From positions 1,364,001-1,428,000 of the forward strand of contig JADNRZ010000009.1 in assembly GCA_015501605.1 (NCBI GenBank): a stretch of 64,000 bases of DNA. Direction: 5' to 3'. The DNA is from Panaeolus papilionaceus (Eukaryota > Basidiomycota > Agaricomycetes > Agaricales). Shown piece after piece: positions 55,997 to 64,000 of this stretch. How positions within the stretch are numbered: the stretch's first letter is position 1; each line of letters begins with the position of its first letter. The position numbers and the translations under genes are program-made. Under the pieces are notes generated by a model that did not search any database, had not been told where the DNA came from, and worked only from the letters and a program-made list of their open reading frames with translations.

Positions 55997-58264
55997 ATGC
56001 GCATTGAGGACGGTTTTCAACCTGTATGTCGCGTATTGATGTTCTCATCAGTGGCCCGAGTATTAAGCTCGTTTCCGGCACTTTACAGGCCCCCTTTCTC
56101 GAGGATAACGCCTATACCTCTGACCCTGTCTTACCGAGTCTTCTGAAACGCACGCTACCCGCAAGGTATGTCTATACCTCCCTGGCTGCCATGGCGAATT
56201 ACAGTCCTCATCGTAGTTGAACTACAGTGTGTTCAAGGAAGTTGAACCCGACCTCAAGCGACTAGGACATGACGTCGTTACCTGTAGGACCTTTTGCCTA
56301 AATCCCTTCCTTATATGTTTATCGACCTCTACCAGCCATCCGTGCCTTGAATGACAGCAGCAAAGTCTCCCCTCCTACACTCGTCCAGTATGATCAATGG
56401 GGCCGAAGAGTCGATATTCTACACACCAGCGAAGGCTGGCGGGAACTTAAAGCCCTGTCTCAGCGGGAAGGACTTCCTGGGATATTTTATGAGAGAAAAT
56501 ATGGTGACGCGAGCCGGACATATGGGTTTGCAAAGATGATGATGCTGGTTGGTGATACCAACGAGGTATATTGCCTTACCAACCTTCTTGAAATAGACGC
56601 CGTAGGTGACACTTACGTTGTTGTAGATTTTCTGTCCTATTAGCATGACAGACGGAATGGCTAGGGTCGTTGAGCTCATTGGCTCACCTGAGGTCAAGAA
56701 AGACATCTTACCTCGCCTGATCAGGTCGGTGCTGCAGGATTATTTTTTGGTGGATCTTTGTCTGATATATCGCTCGTCGCATAGTCGAGATCCATCTGTA
56801 GCCTTCACAGCTGGTCAGTGGATGACAGAGGTATGTCGCTTAATCTTGTCATCGATAATCATTAAGATTGCTGAACTCTCTGTCGCAGAGACCGGGAGGC
56901 TCTGACGTCTCTCAAACCGAAACGACTGCTATCCCTACAAATGAATCTCACCTTTATGGTCCCAAGTATACACTCAACGGTGTGAAATGGTTTTCCAGCG
57001 CAACCGATAGCGAGGTTTCTGTTGCCCTTGCTCGTACAGGTACCTTGGAGCAAGGCTCTCGCGGGCTCTCTCTCTTCTTGATCCCTCTCCGTATCCCCCT
57101 TCTTCGAAACCCTGGGGATCCTATACCCCCTTCACCGAGCAACAATATCCTGGTGCATCGCCTAAAGCAGAAAATCGGTACACAGATCCTTCCCACAGCA
57201 GAGTTAACGTTGAATGATACTGAGGGCTACCTACTTGGTCAGCTTGGGCAAGGAGTAAAGGACATAACCCCCGTACTCAACATAACGAGGGCATGGTCTG
57301 CTATGACCTCCGTTGGACACCTTCGTAAATGTCTCGCCATTGCAACCGCCTATGCTCGTGTACGCCGCATCCAAGGTGGCACGCTCCTACTTAGCGACGC
57401 CCCAATCCATGTCGCTCAATTAGCCACTATCAACGTTCTTTACCGCGCATTGGCTCATATGACCTTTGGAACTGTGAGACTACTGGGCAAAGCTGAATGC
57501 GGCACCGCGTCGGAAGATGACCAACAATTGCTGAGATTGCTTACACCTGTCACAAAGGCGTTTGCAGCCGAAAGGGCGTCTGTAGGAATGGAAGAGGCTA
57601 TGACTGCTTTGGGAGGTGCCGGTTATATGGAAGAGAATGGATTTGGACGTGCTATTCGCGACGCTCTTGTCGAAAAGTTGGTCATCTGTTTATCAGTTAC
57701 CTCCGGTATTGACGAAGTGTCCTTAGGATTTGGGAAGGGACAGTCGTGGTTTTAGCCCTTGATGTTGCACGGGCGGCTAAAGATCCCAAGACTCTTTCTG
57801 CCTTTGCAAAGGTAATGTTCTGGTCATATCACCCTCCCTCATCACTGACTTACCCTCGATTACAGTGGTCAAATCAGGTCTCACAATCCTGTCCTACCTC
57901 TCTCAAGTCACAGATTGCACCAGAGTTGCATATCCTGCAACAAGCGGTTGAAGAGTTCCTGACTTCATATAAAGCACACGTGGCACCAATAGTTCCTCGT
58001 CCTGCCGCCATGGTGCTCGGAATTGTCACATCAAGCATTCACCTCCTCGAACACTCAATCTGGTCTCATAAAACCAGCGAGCCTTCAAAAGAGTTGGACA
58101 TTGAAGTGTTCAAGCGCTGGATTGTTGATGCTGGTACAGAAGGGGCTATCAAGGCACTAAAAGAAGCGAAGAAAGGGTCTCAAGATGTGATCGCCAAAAA
58201 TTCTGCGTTGGTCTTTGGTGACCGCTCTGGTACCCAAATGGCTGGCGCCAAGCATAAGCTTTGA
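55997..58264 (+). CDS. Acyl-CoA dehydrogenase, AidB-like
   Basis: This is a flavoprotein of the acyl-CoA dehydrogenase superfamily closest to the AidB/DNA-alkylation-response type. Exon 1 is MRIEDGFQP; after a 50-70 bp intron comes APFLEDNAYTSDPVLPSLL. Later: VFKEVEPDLKRLGHDV, CPISMTDGMARVVELIGSP, SRDPSVAFTAGQWMTE|RPGGSDVSQTET (FAD/substrate loop), NGVKWFSSATDSEVSVALAR, EEAMTALGGAGYMEENGFG and KIWEGTVVVLALDVARAA, which is the conserved WEGT...LD motif of the C-terminal domain. Splicing is consistent all through; an apparent frame break near 56575-56620 is resolved by the acceptor before IFCPISM. The length, about 640 residues, is normal. Substrate is not predictable. It converges on NAS2 with 51 bp between the stops. 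Confidence 0.9.
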
Positions 58265-58315
58265 TGTGATATGGCCAGGGAGAGTACGCATGTATGTTAT
58301 GTCGAAAGGTGTGAA

Positions 58316-59103
58316 CTACGGTTTGTAGGGAACAATATGGCACCTGCGGTTGGAGAGTCAGAACGTCATTCTTCATGTACTTTCTTTAAACAGAATATAC
58401 CCAAGCATTCCCCTTCCACCCCAATTCTTCCGGGGAGTCAATGTGAGTAGTATCGCCTCGTCAGAACGAAGGATGCGTAGAGGTATTGCACGCTGTATGT
58501 GCATTAGTTTTTGCATCTCTATTGAAATGTTTAGAACTCACATCTTCATTCTCTGCCACCAGTTCCGCCAATGGCTGCAAAGTGCTCGATTTGAAGTCTC
58601 TCTCGTCCAATCGTCCGAACTTTACCACCAGGTCACCTCGTTTCAATTCCTGTATTTCAGGCAAGGCTTTAGATCGAACTGGTTGACAGGTAACAACAGA
58701 CGCTCACCGCTTCAGCTGCAGGACTACCAGGGGCTACACCATCAACCTTAGCGAAGGGCTTCAGTTCTGTAGTTGTTTCTAATGCGGATTCCGAAACACC
58801 AGATTTTTGTGCTGTAAATGAAGGGTCATAGATGCCCTCCAATGCCTTCCCGATACTATCCATCACAGCCTTGAGATCGTTTCTCAGCTCTATAATCCGA
58901 ACTCTCGCTCCTCTCACAGCGTAGATGTCAATGTCATCTCGAGGGAAACCCTCTGCATCGACAAGAGGTGACTGCATTGTAACATTGTTAGCTTTGAGGA
59001 TTGAAACGTGAGTTTCCATTTTAGCCTCAATATTGTCCTTTTGTAACATCAGCGCGCGTGCTTGTTCCATTGGGCTCACTGGGTCTGGAAGTAACCTGCC
59101 CAT
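58316..59103 (-). CDS. NAS2: 26S proteasome assembly chaperone Nas2/PSMD9 (PDZ protein)
   Basis: Nas2 (p27, PSMD9) binds the Rpt5 tail and helps to build the base of the 19S proteasome particle. The N-terminal helical domain reads MGRLLPDPVSPMEQARALML, NIEAKMETHVSILKANNVTM, SPLVDAEGFPRDDIDIYAVR and ARVRIIELRNDLKAVM. The PDZ domain follows: FAKVDGVAPGSPAAEA, then, across an intron, ELKRGDLVVKFGRLDERDF. Further introns lead to RILRSDEAILLTLTPRKNWG and the conserved end GMLGCHIVPYKP, stop at 58316-58318. All parts of the family are present at the usual length (about 230 residues). It overlaps no neighbour but its stop is 51 bp from that of the dehydrogenase gene, so 3' UTRs must overlap. Confidence 0.92.
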
Positions 59104-59450
59104 TGATTGTTAGATGAAGTGAAAGGATGAAGATGGGTGCACATCGTTGAATTAGGAGCATCATCCGCGTAATCATTTCATCCACGTGATCTGCTGTGGA
59201 AATATATATATTAAATTTAAATCGATTTGATCTCTTCGCGTCCAGTCATTCAGCTCGAATAATTTAAAGATTGATATGAGCCAATATTAATGGGGAAACC
59301 CCTTCTGCTCCAAAATGACTGGGCGCTTAATTCAACAAAACCACAATCAATTCGAGAGGTGAACTGCAAGCGATTAATCTAAGTGATGTAATGTCACGTG
59401 CGACTAATTTTTATTTTAATTGCTCTTCCAGGGGTTGATCAAAAGCAAAT
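59104..59450. promoter_or_regulatory. Divergent intergenic, NAS2 / RIO1
   Basis: This 347 bp, AT-rich stretch separates the start codons of two housekeeping genes for proteasome and ribosome assembly. It probably works as a two-way promoter. A possible AT-rich core is at 59205-59240. Confidence 0.45.
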
Positions 59451-61552
59451 ATGTCGACTCAAGTAGAGCCCATAGCTGCTGGTCAATTTGACGACGCGTC
59501 AGATGATACCCCTGTAACAGGAAATGTTCGCTCTGGAAATACGTTCATCGATACCTACGATCCAGTAAACGACGAGGACGATCTCGAATGGCCCGATACA
59601 CCGGATGAGGACGAAGAGTACGAAGAGTACGATGAATACGATTTAGATCGAGTTGAAGATGAGGACTGGGAGAATGCTGAACGAGGTGAGCTGTGTGTCT
59701 TCTTGATTTAAACAGCTGAATCTCACCTAGACCCCAGACTTCACAAAACAGTACAATCGGTTAAAGCAGCATGCTGCTGTCAGAACGGGACAAGCCCAAG
59801 GCGTCTCATCTGCACTCAATCAAGCTGCTGCAGTAGCACCACTACCCGCTGTTAATCACCCGAAACCCTTGAAGCAGACATCTTCAAACCCCGTTTCAAA
59901 AGTGACGCCTGTCAGCAAGGACCGTACCACCGATCAACTCTCTGCATTGTCCAAATATAATTCACGCCTGGCCAAGATTGATACACCCTACATCATGGGT
60001 GTTGGTGTGAACAGAAAAGGGCCCAGTGCTCACGCGAACATGAAAGATAAAAGCGATCGTGCTACGAATGAGCAGGTCCTCGATCCCCGTACACGCTTAA
60101 TCTTATTCAAGATGATCGGTCGCGGTCTAATCCACGAAGTCAACGGATGTGTTAGCACAGGGAAAGAGGTGCGTCAATATATTATTAAAGCGGCGATTAA
60201 TTTCAAATTTAATTTGAACAGGCAAATGTGTATCATGCGAGCACACCGGAAGGAAAGCACCTTGCCCTGAAAATCTATAAAACCTCTATCCTTGTTTTCA
60301 AGGATCGTGACAAGTATGTCTCTGGTGAATACCGTTTCCGTCGGGGTTATAGTCGGAATCCCCGGAAAATGGTTCGTCTTTGGGCCGAAAAGGAGACAAG
60401 AAACCTTAAGCGCCTGGTGTCAGCGGGAATCCATGCTCCTGAGCCCATTGAAGTGCGAGAAAACGTGCTTGTAATGGATTTCGTTGGGGACAAGGAAGGA
60501 TGGTAAGTCGATTTCATAACGGCCGCCAAATAGGACTATACAAATATTTCTTTCGTCTGCCTAGGGCCTCCCCGAGGCTTAAGGATGCCTCACTTCCTGC
60601 AGAGTCTCTAACATCTTTATACCAAGAGCTAATTCTTATGGTCCGGAAGATGTTCCACGTCTGCAAGCTCGTGCATGCCGATCTGTCAGAGTACAACATC
60701 CTCTACCATGAGGGTCATCTTTGGATTATTGATGTCTCTCAGAGCGTTGAACACGACCACCCGTCCGCATTCGACTTCTTGAAGAGCGATCTCAAGAACG
60801 TCGAGGAATTTTTTGGACGGCTGGGAGTTCGCTGCTTAGGACTGCGGCGCTCCTTCGACTTCGTCATCAAGGAGAAACATAGCGACCAGGATATCGTGTC
60901 TGATGAGGACGTTCTGAAGGTGTGGCTAGAGGAGGAGTCCACGCAGGATCAGGAAACGGCGAACGAGGTCACCAAGGAGTCTTCAACGAAGGAGTCGACA
61001 TCGCAGGAGCAGGCTGCTCACGAAGACTCCGTCTTCTTCCATTCCTTCATCCCTCGAACATTGAATGAGGTCTTCGACCCCGAACGGGATGTGGAGAAAC
61101 TAAAGCGGGGTGATGACCTGATATACGCTGATACGATTGGAATAGTGGCGGACAAACCTAAAAATACTGACGGTGCAATCCGGGAAAACACCACGGCCAC
61201 TAAGGTGACGTTTGCAAGTGACCCCTTGGAAGAAAACTCTGGAGAGGATAGCGGTACTGAGGAAGATAGGGAGGGAGGCAGTGACCTGGAGGAAGACGAA
61301 GCATCTGGCAGCGAGGGCGGACACCGCGAAAAGAAGCCCAAAGGGCACAAACATGAGGACAAAGAGGCCAAGAAGGTAACGCATTTCCCTCCGCTCGAAG
61401 TGATTTTTTTTCTGTGAAATCGTTGCTAATTTCATTTTTATAAATCACAGGAGCGCAAGAAGCAGGTCAAGGCAGAAGCCAAGGAGAAAAGGAAGAATAA
61501 GATGCCTAAAGCTGAAAAGAAACGGATCATCAAGAAAACCAAGGGTGGATGA
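59451..61552 (+). CDS. RIO1: Atypical serine/threonine kinase Rio1
   Basis: Rio1 is a RIO-family kinase/ATPase acting in late maturation of the small (40S) ribosomal subunit. A long acidic N-terminus ([21 protein letters not shown]) precedes the RIO domain. STGKEANVYHAS is the flexible P-loop analogue (joined over an intron), [19 protein letters not shown] has the ATP-binding Lys, [20 protein letters not shown] follows. [12 protein letters not shown] is the catalytic loop and [15 protein letters not shown] holds the metal-binding Asp. The C-terminal tail is acidic/Ser-rich, then strongly basic in the last exon ([19 protein letters not shown]), stop at 61550-61552. Five or so short introns are present. 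All catalytic residues are intact. Confidence 0.95.
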
Positions 61553-63559
61553 ATCACAGCCAACCGGTACAAAGGCCTTCTGACAGTCATCCCACCACAC
61601 GTTTATGCGCCACAATTGCGACTTATGCGACGGTGTCCATTCCCGTGCCACGGACCCTTCTACGTCTCCGTTAGCTATAGTTGTCCAGAAGTCCCAGTGC
61701 TGACACTAAACGTGTATATTACCTATACATGCTCCAGCTTCTCGTATTGTTTGTGTGCTATTTAACATTGGTGCTTGACCCTGCACAATATGTTTACAGT
61801 TTTTTTTTTGTAACCCAAAGAGTATACATCAGTCTTAGATTACGGGTCCCACCCACAAACCACATGGTAGACGTAGCCCTATCTTGGACACTTTCGTTAG
61901 ACAGCAGCCTAGAGCAGCACATAACACAACACTTGAGGACAAGGGCCTGTAAGGACTATGTGTCGGCACATCGAATGGATCTCGTAGCTATCTTGGAGTC
62001 ACTGAGTCTGAGCATTGTGACGGTTCCCGCGCTCCCCCTAGGCGAAATCAGGGCTTCCCAGGAAATGGAAACTTGGTCGGGCGATTTGTATGATATTTCA
62101 ACTGTAATTGAGTGTAACAACGTGCCTTGTGCCCAATTCTGAGGAGAATTCTGACGCCGCGTCGGGGAGGAAATTGTTACATGGGATATGCGAGGATATG
62201 CATCCATCTTGGTTGTGGGTGGTACATGTACGCGCTGATGAGCCAAGAAGTGAATCGGTTCAACTGAGTGATCGATCAGTTTGATTTCCGTATTTGGCAA
62301 CACCACATCCTTTCTGGTCTCTTTATCTTGTCCAGTTCGCTAAAGGATCCGGGGCCCCTCATGAGTCCTGTCCTAAACCTTTTTGTCGGATTTCTCTAAA
62401 TGGACATCGTTTGAAATATGCGCGCCTTCATTTGGTTATATAACTAAACTCCTAGAATCCGCACGCTGCGACCATCATCTACCGGCGACCGGCGTCAACC
62501 AAAGGTCCCAGCTTGCTGTCAATCTTCTCTTCCAGAAACGTAGACGCGTCGCAACTGTAGTGTTTTTCTCGAGCCATGCCTCCGCATTGGTCTATGAGAA
62601 TCTAGCCGCCGACAGCAATATTTTTTTTGAATCAATTGAAATCTGTTTCCTCTTTGTTAGTGGGGATATCTAGCTAACCTTGCCTATTTGAGCCCAGTCC
62701 GATGTGCCTCCTTTTACCGCTTCATCGCGTATATATGTATGGTGGCACTCAACTATTTCTTCACATGATCCTCTCTGTTAGAGGCGAGGAAACAGGGGTA
62801 TAAAATGAATCGACAAATCGATAAACTGCTCACATGAACGGGTTATGGCGCATGCCGAATTCAAACTACAGACGCCACATATTCCACGTGCTGGATCTGA
62901 CTCAGAACGATCATCCAAAATGAACCACTGTAGACCCCATGAACGCGGCTTCCGTGTACATGTGCGCACTTGGTTTAAAGGAGAGAGGAAACCTATGAAT
63001 CCAGGTCGCTCTATCATAAAAATAAAGGCGATCAAGTTCGCAGAAAGTGGTAGTGAGAAATGCTCACAAGAGGCGGATAGATGCTGCTCCGTCTCCCCAA
63101 CTTGCGGCTATATCTGCACGAGTGAGAATCCTGCACAATTGTGTGTCTTCCGGCAGTTTGTCCACTGCGGTCAACTTGGGGACGAGCAAAGGTGAGCTGT
63201 CACGATTACCTCACAAAGCAGGGACATCATGTTCTAAATGGTTTGCTTACTCAAGCCCCTCAGCTGCGGCGCAACCATTCGCAGCAAGGACTCGCATGGC
63301 AGCCTTTCAATGCAGGGATGTGATTCAGAATGACACGAGAAAGTCAGATATTGTAATCAAGGTCTTTCCCGACCATGTAAGACAAATTAATTAGTGATTC
63401 TCCTCAACCACGATCCTGTTTGACAATCAAAGGGACTGACAAGCTACACAGCATAGGTCCCATATCTACATAACTTAAAAGATGCATCCCCATAAGCCAA
63501 TTTCCACCGGGCACAGTCCATCTGACACGCGTCCATTTGTCCAAATAGGCGGCAGCGGA
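61553..63559. other. Intergenic 2 kb
   Basis: This lies between the stops of RIO1 and ILV3, which converge. It is long for two 3' UTRs. Several open frames (for example 62845-63195 plus, 61956-62306 minus) have no domain and no clear exon structure. I could not identify any gene, repeat or RNA here. Confidence 0.4.
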
Positions 63560-63812
63560 CTATGAGTCAGTGACACATCCATGGCTGGCATCGGTGACCA
63601 CCTTGGTGTACTTGTACAAAGTACCTTGGGAAACCTTCAGAGGTGGAGCCTTCCACTCCTTGCGCCTTCTCTCCAGTTCTTCGGGGTCAACGCGAAGCTC
63701 GATAGTATTTTTTATCGCATCGACGGCGATGATATCACCGTCTTTAACCAAAGCAATGGGGCCTCCTACTTGAGCTTCCGGAACGACGTGACCGATGCAG
63801 AATCCATGGGAT
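63560..63812 (-). CDS. ILV3: Dihydroxy-acid dehydratase, last exon (gene cut by window edge)
   Basis: Dihydroxy-acid dehydratase catalyses the third step of valine and isoleucine synthesis in mitochondria, using an iron-sulfur cluster. Only the last coding exon is in view: [38 protein letters not shown], and [18 protein letters not shown], all typical of the IlvD/Edd C-terminal domain. The exon starts at 63812 after a TATAG acceptor; the intron, of at least about 188 bp, runs to or past the right edge of the window, where GTATCT could be the donor. Stop at 63560-63562. The rest of the gene lies to the right. Confidence 0.92.
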
Positions 63813-64000
63813 CTATACCAAAGAATGAAAAGATATGAGTCAGTATAAACGATGCAATAAATCAATTCAAAGATAGTACGAAAGCAAGAAAGACTTCGAA
63901 AGCAAACGAATGGAAGTAATGATTGTTAATGGTATCAGAAACCCATCAAACCGTGGGACAATGGACTTAAGCGAACAAGAAAAAGGCTGCGAAAAGATAC

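Noticed and set aside
56560..56650. Apparent frame break in the acyl-CoA dehydrogenase
   Set aside because: An acceptor before IFCPISMTDG restores the frame, so no frameshift is needed.
61553..63559. Possible gene in the 2-kb gap before ILV3
   Set aside because: Several open frames were read on both strands; none has a domain, consistent splice sites or a convincing start.
1..64000. tRNA, rRNA, CRISPR array or intact transposon
   Set aside because: No B-box-like tRNA core, no rRNA stretch, no regularly spaced repeats and no transposase or reverse transcriptase motifs were seen by eye. A dedicated scan could still find a short RNA gene.

Overview
This window is nuclear DNA from a filamentous basidiomycete, most likely an Agaricomycete (mushroom-forming fungus). 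The evidence is dense genes on both strands, many 48-70 bp GT-AG introns, pyrimidine-rich stretches before start codons, and a gene set typical of that class: GH71 glucanase, allantoate-type MFS transporter, repeated F-box/LRR genes and several families seen mainly in basidiomycetes. I see no bacterial, organellar or viral segment, no tRNA or rRNA gene and no CRISPR array. Splice sites were read by eye from frame, GT/AG sites and recalled family consensus.

Layout. 1-5.7 kb: the 3' end of a GH71 alpha-1,3-glucanase, V-ATPase subunit d (VMA6, minus) and an ACS-type MFS transporter. 5.9-14.6 kb: a large F-box-like nuclear protein, then three genes for mitochondrial biogenesis (NDUFAF6-like, SDHAF1, ribosomal protein uL29m), with a single-pass membrane protein between them. 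14.8-27 kb: RAD50, a TmpL-like fusion of an adenylation domain to a ferric-reductase-like membrane flavoprotein, and a SET/MYND methyltransferase. 27.6-43.7 kb: a DUF4436 membrane protein, a Derlin, an NDP-kinase-fold protein without its catalytic histidine and with a repeat-rich tail, TAM41, and ALG6 with a long N-terminal extension.

44-51 kb is the least stable part. It holds three tandem F-box/LRR-like paralogs on the plus strand: the first has one nonsense codon, the second looks intact and the third is clearly decayed. A small multi-exon candidate gene lies between the first two. 52-64 kb: a conserved unnamed protein, a hotdog thioesterase divergent from an AidB-like acyl-CoA dehydrogenase, NAS2/PSMD9, RIO1, and the last exon of dihydroxy-acid dehydratase (ILV3), cut by the window edge.

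Most genes are housekeeping: mitochondrial assembly, ER quality control and N-glycosylation, proteasome and ribosome assembly, and DNA repair. The items most worth a second look are the TmpL-like fusion, the pseudo-NDP-kinase with PRxxKxAALR repeats, the F-box cluster in decay, two predicted microexons (5 nt in the MFS gene, 4 nt in the thioesterase) and the small candidate gene at 46.2-46.5 kb.
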